Assembly (NCBI GenBank): GCA_022616555.1
Contig: JAKEEG010000086.1
Span: 1 to 62,336 of the forward strand
Direction: 5' to 3'
Origin: Ignavibacteriota bacterium
Lineage (GTDB): Bacteria > Bacteroidota > Ignavibacteria > UBA10030
Length of the DNA: 62,336 bases
Positions within the stretch are counted from its first letter, which is position 1, and every line of letters starts with the position of its first letter. The position numbers and the translations under genes were made by a program. The notes under the pieces are model-generated. The model was not told where the DNA came from, ran no database searches, and saw only the letters and a list, made by a program, of their open reading frames with translations. Positions 16,434-25,474 of the stretch are shown in pieces.

Positions 16434-17888
16434 TTATACGACATATGCTGTCGAAGCCGTCTCTCCTCCGCGACCAGTCCAGTTTGTGTGGAAAAACTCT
16501 CCGCGTGGCTTATCGGTGCGCTCGTACTGATGCGCGCCGAAGTAATCCCGTTGTGCCTGCAACAAGTTGGCAGGCAAACGGGCATTGCGGTACCCGTCAA
16601 AATAATTCAATGCCGTTGAGAACGCCGGCACCCAGATGCCGTTCAATACGGCGGTCGAAATCACCCGCCGCCAAGCATCCTGCGCTGCGCTGACCTTCTC
16701 CTTGAAATATGGGTCGAGTAACAAGTTCGAAAGTTTCGGATTCTTCACAAACGCATCTTTAATCTTGCTGAGGAACACTGACCGAATGATGCACCCGCCG
16801 CGCCACATCAACGCAACGCCGCCGTAATTCAGGTTCCATTTGAATTCTTCCGCCGCGGCGCGCATGAGCGTAAACCCCTGCGCATAGGAAACGACTTTTG
16901 AAGCATACAAGGCTTTCTCCAAATCTGCAAGGAAAGTTTTCTTGTCGCCGTTAAATTTTGGCCCGGGACCGTTCAAAACTTTCGAGGCTTCCACGCGTTC
17001 CTCTTTCAAAGCCGATAAACAACGCGCATAGACCGCCTCGCTAATCAACGTGAGAGGAATTCCTAAATCGAGCGACGAAACGCTTGTCCACTTACCGGTG
17101 CCTTTTTGCCCGGCAGTATCGAGAATCTTATCAACGAGCGCTGAATTATCACCATCCTTATAGGCAAGAATATCCCGGGTAATCTCAATGAGATAGCTAT
17201 CGAGGTCGCCTTTGTTCCACTGCTTGAAAACCTCGTGCATCTCCGCCGCACTCATGTCGAGCAGTTCTTTCATGATTTGGTACGCTTCGCAGATGAGTTG
17301 CATATCGCCATACTCGATGCCGTTATGCACCATCTTCACAAAATGTCCTGCGCCGTTCTCGCCCACCCAGTCGCAGCACGGTGTGCCGTCTTCTACTTTC
17401 GCGGCGATGGATTGAAATATCGGCTTCACATGCTCCCAAGCCGCGGGTGAGCCTCCGGGCATGATAGAGGGACCTTTCAGGGCGCCTTCTTCGCCGCCTG
17501 AAACCCCTGTACCGATATATAACAATCCCTTCCCTTCAAGATATTTTGTCCGGCGAATCGTATCGGGAAAATGCGAGTTGCCACCGTCGATGATAATATC
17601 GCCTTTCTCCAAATAGGGAATCAACATCTCGATAAACTCATCCACCGGCTTGCCCGCCTTCACCATCAACATCACCTTGCGCGGAGTTTTCAACGACTGC
17701 ACAAGCTCCTGCAATGAGTGCGCGCCGACGATCTTCTTCTCTTTCGCACGGCTGTTCATGAAATGATCAACCTTCTCTACCGTACGGTTGAAGACAGCCA
17801 CCGTATACCCGCGGCTTTCCATATTAAGGACGAGATTCTCGCCCATTACTGCTAAACCAACTAATCCGATATCAGCTTTCTGTTGCAT
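16434..17888 (-). CDS. gnd: 6-phosphogluconate dehydrogenase, decarboxylating
   Basis: The 484-residue enzyme oxidises 6-phosphogluconate to ribulose 5-phosphate and CO2. The N-terminal nucleotide fold GLVGLAVMGENLVLNM and the catalytic GHFVKMVHNGIEYGDMQ are intact, and the length is that of the long (E. coli-type) form. Its presence inside a uronate operon between two sugar-acid kinases is unusual, since the standard uronate pathway does not pass through 6-phosphogluconate. It suggests that some carbon reaches 6-phosphogluconate in this organism when uronates are used. Confidence 0.95.
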   Translation of the reverse strand: MQQKADIGLVGLAVMGENLVLNMESRGYTVAVFNRTVEKVDHFMNSRAKEKKIVGAHSLQELVQSLKTPRKVMLMVKAGKPVDEFIEMLIPYLEKGDIIIDGGNSHFPDTIRRTKYLEGKGLLYIGTGVSGGEEGALKGPSIMPGGSPAAWEHVKPIFQSIAAKVEDGTPCCDWVGENGAGHFVKMVHNGIEYGDMQLICEAYQIMKELLDMSAAEMHEVFKQWNKGDLDSYLIEITRDILAYKDGDNSALVDKILDTAGQKGTGKWTSVSSLDLGIPLTLISEAVYARCLSALKEERVEASKVLNGPGPKFNGDKKTFLADLEKALYASKVVSYAQGFTLMRAAAEEFKWNLNYGGVALMWRGGCIIRSVFLSKIKDAFVKNPKLSNLLLDPYFKEKVSAAQDAWRRVISTAVLNGIWVPAFSTALNYFDGYRNARLPANLLQAQRDYFGAHQYERTDKPRGEFFHTNWTGRGGETASTAYVV

Positions 17889-17931
17889 TGAAGTTTTCCT
17901 CTATTATGTTTACGGTAGCCTGCGATACCAG

Positions 17932-19014
17932 TTACCTCTGTATCCTCGCCGAACCGCCCTTCGCGAACGCACGCACATGCTCCGCCGACGCCATTGTCGT
18001 ATCTCCGGGGAATGTCGTTAATAACGCGCCGTGTGCCCAGCCGAGTTTTACCGCTTCTTCCGGAGATTCGCCAGTCAACAGTCCATAGAAAAATCCACTC
18101 GCGAACCCATCGCCACCGCCAACGCGGTCAAGCACATCCAATTCAGCGGTTGGCGCTGAGTACGTTTTTCCGTTGATCCAAGCCACTGCGCTCCAGCTAT
18201 GCCGGTTCGTGGAATGAACCTCGCGCAATGTCGTAGCAACAATTTTCACCTGTGGGTGTTTCTTGGTGGCTTTATCGATCATCGCAAAAAACGCACTGGG
18301 ATCGAGCTTGGATTTCGATTCAACGTCCTGGCCCGGAATGCCCAACCCCTTTTGTAAATCCTCTTCATTACCAACGAGCACGTCCGCATTCTCAACGATA
18401 CGGGCGACGACCTCAACCGTCTTCTTTTGTCCTCCCCAAATGTCCCAAAGCTTTTGTCGGAAGTTCAAATCGAAGCTGACCACCGCACCAGCTTTCTTCG
18501 CGGCTTTCATTCCTTCGATAATAACTTCACCGGTCGTTTCGGAAAGCGCTGCAAAAATTCCGCCGCTATGGAACCATTTCACTCCACCTGAAAAAATCGA
18601 ATTCCAATCGAAATCACCCGGCTTGAGCTGCGCGGCGGCTTCATTTGATCTGTTATAAAAAACTACGGGCGCCCGCACTCCTTGACCCCGGTCGCTGTAG
18701 ACCGTCGCCATATTGGGGCCGTTCACGCCGTTGTGCTTGAATTTCTTGTAAAACGGTTTTACTCCCATCGCCCGTACCCGCTCGGCAATGAGGTCGCCAA
18801 TGGGATACTCCACCATCGCAGTCGCAATACCCGTGTTCATGCCGAAGCAATCCGCGAGGTTCGCGGCAACGTTGAACTCCCCGCCGCTCACGTGTATCTT
18901 GCATTCTGTTGCTTTACGGAACGGAATCACTCCCGGGTCAAGCCTATGGACCAACGCACCGACGGAAACGAAGTCTAGCGCAGCATCTTTTCGAATTGTT
19001 AAACCGGTGCTCAT
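17932..19014 (-). CDS. PfkB-family sugar or sugar-acid kinase, paralogue of KdgK
   Basis: The 360-residue ribokinase-type protein has GGEFNVAANLAD near the start and the catalytic signature DRVGGGDGFASG. It resembles KdgK at 14742-15770, including the C-terminal GGSARIQR, but diverges in the substrate half, with an inserted YDR-like segment around residues 100-125. It lies between larA-like and gnd. It may be a second KDG kinase; alternatively, given gnd next to it, it may phosphorylate gluconate or another aldonate. Family secure, substrate not. Confidence 0.82.
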   Translation of the reverse strand: MSTGLTIRKDAALDFVSVGALVHRLDPGVIPFRKATECKIHVSGGEFNVAANLADCFGMNTGIATAMVEYPIGDLIAERVRAMGVKPFYKKFKHNGVNGPNMATVYSDRGQGVRAPVVFYNRSNEAAAQLKPGDFDWNSIFSGGVKWFHSGGIFAALSETTGEVIIEGMKAAKKAGAVVSFDLNFRQKLWDIWGGQKKTVEVVARIVENADVLVGNEEDLQKGLGIPGQDVESKSKLDPSAFFAMIDKATKKHPQVKIVATTLREVHSTNRHSWSAVAWINGKTYSAPTAELDVLDRVGGGDGFASGFFYGLLTGESPEEAVKLGWAHGALLTTFPGDTTMASAEHVRAFAKGGSARIQR

Positions 19015-19046
19015 TTATCTATTATGCTCCTTTCGCATTATCTACA

Positions 19047-20306
19047 TCAACTACCGTTTCGCAGCCTATAAAGATTCTGGCCCGCATTTTCAACCACAAG
19101 CAAATCTCCATTCTGCTTCGCTCGCCACTCATTCATATTGATGCTATGGTAATCTCGATAGCCGAGGTTAATTCGCTTACATGTCTCTTCAGGCACCGAT
19201 GTTGCCAACGTTACAGTAATGCGCGGTTTCTCAACACCGTTTTCAAACTTCCCGATCCCCCGCACATTCGTCGAATGCGCAAGAATAAGCTTATGTTCGT
19301 TCTTAAATTTATCCCACTGCTTCGTAAAGTATTCTACGACGTGGTAACCGATTTTCTCGACTTCCTTCCCGTGTACAAACGAAATCTCCCGTATCTGCGG
19401 ACCGTAGATAATGAGCTCGCCACCGTCTGCTACTACAGGCTCTAATTTGTACATTGCTTTACCGCCGACCCAAATCTCTTCATACATCGGTGGCGTAACG
19501 GCAAGCACTGTCTTTACGGGCTTTTCCAAATATGTGATGTGCAATTGCGCCGAGTAATCCGCCGCATGAGACCAGGTTTCCTTCGGCTCGCCGACAAACA
19601 AACACATCGGGTCGTCATATTCATTGACAGCGAATGCCAAACAGGTGCGCGGCGTGGTAATAAACTCGCACGCCCGGTCGATGACCCGGCGGGTCGGCGT
19701 ATCCTTCACGCCGTTGACAACCGGATTCGTAATGATCGCCCCAAGCCAATGGAACGTTTCAACAACCTCAAGCCCTGCAATATCCGGGAAGAAATATTTA
19801 TTTCCCCCTGCAAATCCCATCGTTTCATGTGTCACCACCGGCGATACAATCAACACGTGGTCATACTTCAGAACTTTCTTATTGATGGTAACCTGCAGGG
19901 GCTCAGAAAACAAGCCATCCGTAAGCTGCGAGATTTCCTTTGCCCGTATCGTCCCGATTGTTGCCAGTGCATCCAGATTTTTGTGCGCATGATTGAAGAA
20001 TCGTACACCGTTGAAGCGCGTCCCGTGCTCTGCCGCGGTAATGCCGACATGCTTATAGATTCGCTCCGGCTCCATATCCGCATGAGTGCCAGTGGCGATC
20101 AGGAAATCCAGAGCCTTCGCTTTCCCCAATAACAGTTCGCAGAGTATATGAAAGAATAAATCGATGCGCGCATGCCGCGTATGGTCGGGAATCAACACGA
20201 GGACGCGTTTTCCCGCCAACCCGTGGGGCTTGATCCCCTCCTCGCAAATTTGACGAACTTCGGCGTCTGTCAAAGGCTGCTTTAACGAACCCTTGCCTAC
20301 CATCAT
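19047..20306 (-). CDS. LarA-family (DUF2088) nickel-pincer racemase/epimerase homologue
   Basis: The 419-residue protein matches the lactate racemase fold family. VVTHETMGFAGGNKYFFPDIAG contains His160 and Lys170, and ETFH contains His186. Their spacing (10 and 16) equals that of His174, Lys184 (cofactor attachment) and His200 (Ni ligand) in Lactobacillus LarA. DHTRH (41-45) and TGTH (72-75) also fit. LarA relatives act on hydroxyacids, and gluconate 2-epimerases have been reported among them. In this operon an aldonate substrate such as mannonate/gluconate is more likely than lactate. Genes for making the pincer cofactor (larB, larC, larE) are not in the window. Confidence 0.82.
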   Translation of the reverse strand: MMVGKGSLKQPLTDAEVRQICEEGIKPHGLAGKRVLVLIPDHTRHARIDLFFHILCELLLGKAKALDFLIATGTHADMEPERIYKHVGITAAEHGTRFNGVRFFNHAHKNLDALATIGTIRAKEISQLTDGLFSEPLQVTINKKVLKYDHVLIVSPVVTHETMGFAGGNKYFFPDIAGLEVVETFHWLGAIITNPVVNGVKDTPTRRVIDRACEFITTPRTCLAFAVNEYDDPMCLFVGEPKETWSHAADYSAQLHITYLEKPVKTVLAVTPPMYEEIWVGGKAMYKLEPVVADGGELIIYGPQIREISFVHGKEVEKIGYHVVEYFTKQWDKFKNEHKLILAHSTNVRGIGKFENGVEKPRITVTLATSVPEETCKRINLGYRDYHSINMNEWRAKQNGDLLVVENAGQNLYRLRNGS

Positions 20307-20308
20307 TC

Positions 20309-21484
20309 CTATCTCGCTTCCTCACGCACGAGTGTGCGAAATCCCAATCCTTCAAGCGTCGGCACTATGGTTGATTGTGCCGATGACATTTCCACTGTAC
20401 GGTGAAAAAACTCCCGCCGAATCCTGTACTCTGCACGCAATTTCATAAAATAGGTGCCCCGGTCGCTCGCGTTCATCGACGCGCTCTCGCGCAGCGCAAC
20501 GTCATCCACCTCAATGTCGTACGCTTGCCGCACGGCGTATTTGATTATTGCGATCTCATCCGTCTCAGCTCCCGGAATCACTATCGGCTGCATGTCGCGG
20601 CCTTCGGTCGTTTCCAAACTCCAATTCATAGGAATTTGAAGGAATTTACACGCTTGCTCGTACACCATTTTCAGCGCATTGATTTTGCCGTCAAGAGAGT
20701 AGCCGGCAATATGCGGTGTACCGAGGAACACACGATTCAACAAATCGGCGTCTATTACTGGCTCGCCTTCCCACACATCAAGCACAGCAGCGGAAAGGTG
20801 TTTCTTTGCAAGCGCGGCTCTGAGGGCATCTGTCTCAACAACTGCGCCACGAGAGGTGTTGATCAACACCGATCCCGGTTTCATTTTTTCAATGCGTTCT
20901 TTGCCAAAGAGATGGAAAGTTGCGTCTTGCCCGTTTTTCGTGAGCGGGACATGCAGCGTAATAACATCCGCCTCCATCAACTCCTCGAGTGAGCGGTATT
21001 GCGAATTCCCTGACGTGCGTGCAAGCGGTGGGTCGTTAAGCAACACCTCCATGCCAAGCGCCTTCCCAACACTCGCCACTTTGCTGCCGACGCTTCCAAC
21101 GCCAACGATGCCGAGCGATTTACCGCGAAGCGGTTCACCAACTCTGCGCGCCCAAACAAGAAGCGCAGCGGCAATGTACTCGGCAACAGAGTTCGAATTA
21201 CTGCCCGGAGCGCTCGCAAAAGCAATTCCATGCTGTTTCAGATACTCAAGGTCGATATGATCGGTACCGATTGTCACGGTGCCGACAAATTTGACCGCGC
21301 TGCCATCAAGCAAAGATGCATCAACACGTGTCTCTGAACGCGCGATAAGTATATCAGCATCGCGTACTGCTTCTCGTGTCGCTGCGCGGGTATCGAGTCC
21401 AGCAACGTTGCCGATTTTGGAAAAAACTTCGACGGCGTGCGGAGTGTTGCGGTTAACGACAATCGTGGGCTTGCGTGAAGTCAT
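20309..21484 (-). CDS. pdxB: PdxB-like 4-phosphoerythronate dehydrogenase
   Basis: The 391-residue D-2-hydroxyacid dehydrogenase aligns along its full length with E. coli PdxB: FVGTVTIGTDHIDLEYLKQ, GIVGVGSVGSKV for NAD, INTSRGAVV, LDVWEGEP and HIAGYSLDGK, then a C-terminal dimerisation-type domain ending LGFRTLVREEAR. PdxB oxidises 4-phosphoerythronate in vitamin B6 synthesis. Here it overlaps the uxuB-type gene by 4 bases and is 2 bases from larA, so it is translated as part of a uronate operon. Either a B6 gene has been captured or the enzyme handles a sugar acid. Family strong, substrate uncertain. Confidence 0.8.
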   Translation of the reverse strand: MTSRKPTIVVNRNTPHAVEVFSKIGNVAGLDTRAATREAVRDADILIARSETRVDASLLDGSAVKFVGTVTIGTDHIDLEYLKQHGIAFASAPGSNSNSVAEYIAAALLVWARRVGEPLRGKSLGIVGVGSVGSKVASVGKALGMEVLLNDPPLARTSGNSQYRSLEELMEADVITLHVPLTKNGQDATFHLFGKERIEKMKPGSVLINTSRGAVVETDALRAALAKKHLSAAVLDVWEGEPVIDADLLNRVFLGTPHIAGYSLDGKINALKMVYEQACKFLQIPMNWSLETTEGRDMQPIVIPGAETDEIAIIKYAVRQAYDIEVDDVALRESASMNASDRGTYFMKLRAEYRIRREFFHRTVEMSSAQSTIVPTLEGLGFRTLVREEAR

Positions 21485-22302
21485 ACGCCTGAATTCGCGG
21501 AGAATCCGCCATCAATAGGAACAACAACTCCGCTCACAAATGATGATTCTGGGGATAACAGCCACAAGACCGCTCCGGTCAGTTCTTTTGCCTCACCAAA
21601 CCGACTCGCCGGTGTGTGCTCGATAATCTTCTTACCGCGTGCGGTGAGCGCCCCGCTCTCTTTGTCCGTCAATAAGAAGCGGTTTTGTTCCGTAAGGAAA
21701 AATCCGGGCGCAATTGCGTTCACGCGGATGTTCGGCGAATATTCCTGTGCCATGTACACAGCCAGCCAATAGGTAAAATTATTGACAGCTGCTTTTGCTG
21801 CAGCGTACGCCACCACGCGCGTCAGCGGCCGGTATGCTGCCATCGAGGAGACATTAAGAATCACGCCTTCTTTTCGCTCCGCCATATATTTGCCGAATAC
21901 CTGGCATGGCAGAATAGTTCCTAAGAAATTCACATCAAACACCTGCCGAAAAGCATCCTCACTTAATTGAAAAAATGATTGCTCAGGATTCGTCGTCGCT
22001 TTCGGGTGATTACCGCCGGCTGCATTAATCAACGCGTCGACTTTCCCATGCGTTTTGAGTATCTCTTCGGCAGCTTTGTGCAAAGCATGCTTATCGAGCA
22101 CGTCCGCCGAGTGTACGGAAATGCTGCCTGACATCGCTTGCGCTTTTTCAACAAGCGGCTTTGCCTTTTCGAGATGCCGGGCAAGTAACGCAACATGCGC
22201 CCCATGCTCAGCCAAGGAAAGTGATATTGTACTGCCGAGTACGCCCGTGCCGCCAGTCATAACAACCGTCTTGCCAGAATAATCGTATGTTAATTTTCCC
22301 AT
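21481..22302 (-). CDS. uxuB: D-mannonate oxidoreductase / fructuronate reductase, SDR type
   Basis: A 273-residue short-chain dehydrogenase with the cofactor motif TGGTGVLGS (17-25), NAAGG, catalytic Ser in VSSMAAYRPL and YAAAK. It resembles the SDR-type UxuB of Bacillus rather than the longer E. coli enzyme. Reduction of fructuronate to mannonate links UxaE (next gene upstream, 3 bases away) to the mannonate dehydratase UxuA encoded at 38624. Substrate assignment rests on context plus overall resemblance. Confidence 0.82.
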   Translation of the reverse strand: MGKLTYDYSGKTVVMTGGTGVLGSTISLSLAEHGAHVALLARHLEKAKPLVEKAQAMSGSISVHSADVLDKHALHKAAEEILKTHGKVDALINAAGGNHPKATTNPEQSFFQLSEDAFRQVFDVNFLGTILPCQVFGKYMAERKEGVILNVSSMAAYRPLTRVVAYAAAKAAVNNFTYWLAVYMAQEYSPNIRVNAIAPGFFLTEQNRFLLTDKESGALTARGKKIIEHTPASRFGEAKELTGAVLWLLSPESSFVSGVVVPIDGGFSANSGV

Positions 22303-22305
22303 ATG

Positions 22306-23604
22306 TTATACTCGTGCCGCTTCATGCCTTGGAGTTTCATGAAAGACGTTCGTTTCAATTCCTAGAAACAAAGGTTTAATGTGGCGCTCATAAAGATTTG
22401 TTGCAACATTCTCCTCTACTTCTTTCCGGCACTCTTTGAGCAACCCCAGATAGCGCTGTCCCATCTCCGCCGCAATTCGGAAGCTCACGTGCACCAGTTG
22501 CCGGAAGTTCCGGTCATAGCTGTCGCTGCTCTGATTATGCTGAAGCGCCGCTACATATTGCTGAGAACTCCACGATGCTACAATCTTTGGATCCGGCAGT
22601 TTGGCTTTGTTGATATCGATTACAGTGAGATAAGGCTTGCAGAGCTCGTCGTATCTCTGAATTGCCTGAGCGTAAACATCCTTTGCGAGAACCAAACCCT
22701 CACCACCTGCCGCTGCGAGACCGATGATCTCTTCAAGCCACGTGGTGCCAGCCGTTTTGAGATGCAGCCCCGCACCGGATTTCTTCACTGCTTGATGCAT
22801 AATCGAATAGAGCGAAAACTTATCGCTTCCCGAATGGACGCTAAGCTTCAAGCTCTGCGGCAGTTTGAACGTCTTTATGGCGTATGCAATTACCGCCAGG
22901 TCGTCCTCGAACTCACGCGCGAATTTTTTGATATCGCCCACATAATCAATTCCCTTAAGAAACGACCCGGTAAACTTCGGTGCAATGGTTTGAATCGGCA
23001 CCTTCTCCTGTGCGAGTGCTGCGAGAATAAAAAACAGCTCGGCGGGGGTTTGAGGGCTACTTGCTTCATCAACAGATACCTCGGTAATGAAATTCCCTTC
23101 GCCTTTTTTCGCAGCAATGGCACGATAAACTTTGCCGGCCTCCTCTATTGCATAGAGGTATTTTCGTGCAATACTCTTGAGGAGAGAGTCATTCACTTCG
23201 AACGGAGCGGGGATGCCGGGGATGCTTAGTATTCCTGTATAGTCGTCCATCGCGCGCAAAAATCCCTCCACCGACTCCTGACTCGCTTCTTTGCCAATAT
23301 AGTCTGCAACGTCAATTGTAAAAAAATTGCTTGAGTTCAAGAATTTTTCTACAGTCGTAAAGCCTATGTGGTCCGCATCGACGTAGTAGGAATGCTTCCA
23401 TCCACACATCTTGACAGCAGCGTCCGCCTCGCCACGCACGTCGTCCGGTACCGTACCGATGATGGTGTGTTCACGGTTGGATTTATTCCATACCGGAACA
23501 ACAATTGCCCCCTCAGCTTCAGCTTTTTGTAATGCCCGCAACTGCGCAACACCCTCAAGCCCGAACCGGTCTCCAATACCTAATGAAAATTTTTCGATGT
23601 TCAT
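22306..23604 (-). CDS. uxaE: Tagaturonate epimerase (tagaturonate/fructuronate 3-epimerase)
   Basis: The 432-residue protein starts MNIEKFSLGIGDRFG and contains ITEVSVDEASSPQTPAEL, APKFTGSFLKGIDYVGD and LSVHSGSDKFSLY, as in the UxaE family described from Thermotoga. UxaE epimerises tagaturonate to fructuronate and so lets galacturonate enter the glucuronate branch. This explains why no altronate branch genes (uxaA, uxaB) are seen. It sits between kduD and uxuB. Confidence 0.88.
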   Translation of the reverse strand: MNIEKFSLGIGDRFGLEGVAQLRALQKAEAEGAIVVPVWNKSNREHTIIGTVPDDVRGEADAAVKMCGWKHSYYVDADHIGFTTVEKFLNSSNFFTIDVADYIGKEASQESVEGFLRAMDDYTGILSIPGIPAPFEVNDSLLKSIARKYLYAIEEAGKVYRAIAAKKGEGNFITEVSVDEASSPQTPAELFFILAALAQEKVPIQTIAPKFTGSFLKGIDYVGDIKKFAREFEDDLAVIAYAIKTFKLPQSLKLSVHSGSDKFSLYSIMHQAVKKSGAGLHLKTAGTTWLEEIIGLAAAGGEGLVLAKDVYAQAIQRYDELCKPYLTVIDINKAKLPDPKIVASWSSQQYVAALQHNQSSDSYDRNFRQLVHVSFRIAAEMGQRYLGLLKECRKEVEENVATNLYERHIKPLFLGIETNVFHETPRHEAARV

Positions 23605-23630
23605 GATTTCTCTGTCTTATGTTTATGCTC

Positions 23631-24386
23631 TTACCGCGCGAGCCAACCCCCGTCCACCGCCAACACATGACCATTCACATAATCCGATGCCGACGAAGCG
23701 AGGAACACCACCGCACCTTGCAGATCCTCCGGCTTTCCCCATCGCGCCGCAGGGATCCGATCTAGTATGGCTTTAAAACGCACTGGGTCTTCACGCAACG
23801 ACTTTGTATTATTTGTTTCGATATACCCCGGTGCGATGGCATTTACATTAATACCGTGTTGCGCTAGTTCGTTTGCCATCGCCTTGGTTACCTGTGCAAC
23901 TGCGCCCTTGCTCGCTGCGTACGACGGAACCAATATTCCCCCTTGGAACGATAACAACGAGGCAATATTGATAATCTTCCCGCTCTTTCGTTTTATCATA
24001 TCCCGTGCGGCAGCCTGAGCAAGAAAAAACACCGCCTTCGCGTTCACAGCCATTACATCATCCCAATCCTTCTCCGTAAAGTCTACTATGGGATTCCTTC
24101 GAATGATGCCGGCATTGTTAACGAGAATGTCTATCTTGCCAAATTCCACCATCGCCTTGTCGGCAACCTTTCGTACCGATTCCATGTTGTCGAGGTCAAC
24201 TGCGATGACTGCCGCCTTGCGTCCAAGCGCTTGTACTTCTTTTGCCGTGTCTTCCTTTTTTGAATGGTCAACAAGTAGAATATCTGCACCAGCGGAAGCC
24301 AGCGCCAGTGTAACCGCCCGCCCGATCCCTGTACTGGCTCCAGTGACGACTGCAGATTTGCCTGAAAGATCAAATGGAGATTTCAT
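23631..24386 (-). CDS. kduD: 2-deoxy-D-gluconate 3-dehydrogenase-type SDR (KduD)
   Basis: A 251-residue short-chain dehydrogenase with TGASTGIGRA (15-24), NNAGIIRR, catalytic Ser in NIASLLSFQGG and YAASK. The pattern FDLSGKSAVVTGAS at the start and GINVNAIAPGYIETNNT are typical of KduD, which acts on 2,5-diketo-3-deoxygluconate from unsaturated uronates released by pectate lyases. kduI is not in the window. The gene starts 4 bases after the end of the TRAP permease stump. Confidence 0.85.
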   Translation of the reverse strand: MKSPFDLSGKSAVVTGASTGIGRAVTLALASAGADILLVDHSKKEDTAKEVQALGRKAAVIAVDLDNMESVRKVADKAMVEFGKIDILVNNAGIIRRNPIVDFTEKDWDDVMAVNAKAVFFLAQAAARDMIKRKSGKIINIASLLSFQGGILVPSYAASKGAVAQVTKAMANELAQHGINVNAIAPGYIETNNTKSLREDPVRFKAILDRIPAARWGKPEDLQGAVVFLASSASDYVNGHVLAVDGGWLAR

Positions 24387-24389
24387 TCA

Positions 24390-24585
24390 TTAATACCCAA
24401 ACAATTTTGGAATCCACAAACTCAGTTCGGGAATATACGTTACCAGCATCAATGCAACAGTCATTGCGAGGAACATTGGGATAAGCGGGCGGATGACTTT
24501 CTGTATCGTCGTCCCGGCGACACCAGTTCCGATGAATAATACACTCCCAACTGGCGGCGTGCACAGCCCGAATGAAACTCGGCTC
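24390..24585 (-). pseudogene. dctM: C-terminal stump of a TRAP transporter large permease (dctM)
   Basis: About 65 codons remain. The segment VSFGLCTPPVGSVLFIGTGV and the following hydrophobic helix to LSLWIPKLFGY match the extreme C-terminus of DctM-type permeases, which are normally about 430 residues. The other 85 percent is missing, and the frame differs from that of the xylA fragment it is joined to. The stop is intact and kduD follows 4 bases later, as it would after an intact gene. Confidence 0.8.
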
Positions 24586-24774
24586 TCCAAAAATATCCCG
24601 GCCGCTGCCCATCATAGTGTGCCAGTAAGCGATGGAGAACCGAAACCACTCGCCCATGGTCCTACCACCGACTTTCTGCTGCTTATCGTAATACCGAAAC
24701 GCTAACGGATTCTTGGAATCCCTGCCCTCAAAGACAATTTGCTTTTCTACTTGGGGAAAATATTTAGTCGCCAT
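24586..24774 (-). pseudogene. xylA: N-terminal stump of xylose isomerase (xylA)
   Basis: The first 63 codons encode a normal XylA start: KYFPQV, FEGRDSKNPLAFRYYD and FSIAYWHTMMGSGRDIFG. After about position 24586 the similarity stops and the sequence continues as TRAP permease in another frame, so the natural frame reads nonsense to a stop at 24370. The gene lacks all metal and substrate residues beyond the first strand region. The start codon, promoter and operator upstream are intact, so the stump is probably still transcribed as the head of the uronate operon. Confidence 0.85.
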
Positions 24775-24920
24775 GTAACTCTAATTCTCCGCAGCTCCGT
24801 CATGAGCAGCGAAACACTTCACCGTGCGAAGTATCCACGGCACTTCTGCTTTCTGAACTTCGGTAAAACTTTTTGTGGACCTGTTTTAAGATATTGCTCA
24901 ATATTGTACCGATACGTATT

Positions 24921-24975
24921 AAATCTAACCGGTTCGATTTTGTTCAATTTTAGTGAGAGAAAAATCTAATGTCAA
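24921..24975 (-). promoter_or_regulatory. Promoter and LacI-type operator of the hexuronate operon
   Basis: On the minus strand TTGACA (24970-24975) and TAAAAT (24947-24952) are 17 bases apart. Immediately downstream, covering the start point, is a palindromic site at 24921-24940 with the core AATCGAACCGGTTAGATT. The same core occurs at 26687-26704 in front of the arabinose operon. Placement at the start point suggests repression by the neighbouring LacI-family protein. Confidence 0.75.
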
Positions 24976-25474
24976 TAGAAATCGTGTGTTAAGGTACAAT
25001 TATTTTATTGTACTACGTAACCGATAACTACCGAGAAATAGAGGAAAAAGCGGGTGTTGGTGTATACTGAAGTGGACTTTAATTCCAAAACTTAGGGAAA
25101 TTTTTGACCGGTCTTGGCCGATCATTACTCCGTAAATACAGAACAATCACTCAAGAGTGGGAGTCCATTTCGACGAAAAAGCACAAAATGCGGAAAATGT
25201 TGAGCAATCGCATAACGAACGCGAAAATCTGTAGAACCCATCAACAAGTTACCGCCCGCATGCGTCGGCTGGGATCCCTGTTTCCGGAGAATTGTACGGT
25301 CTACCATCATTTAGGAAGAAATGAGGGTTCGGTCTTAAGCTCTGCATCAGTTTCTCCAACCCATCTATCTGAAGACAAGAATACTGCCAACGCGCAGAAT
25401 TGCTAAAAGAAAGTTCAACCAATCAACTTCGGAAAGATGAAAGCGTGGATATGACTGATTGGAATCTGTGCTTC
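24976..25474. other. Intergenic stretch, nothing recognised
   Basis: About 500 bases between the operon promoter and the end of the lacI-type gene. One 100-codon frame on the plus strand (25104-25406) lacks a ribosome binding site and any recognisable motif. No repeat or terminator is evident. Confidence 0.4.

Noticed and set aside
24370-24774. Treating the 134-codon frame at the head of the uronate operon as a real protein
   Set aside because: Its first half is the xylose isomerase start and the rest is an out-of-frame reading of the TRAP permease end, so it is a fusion by deletion, not a gene.
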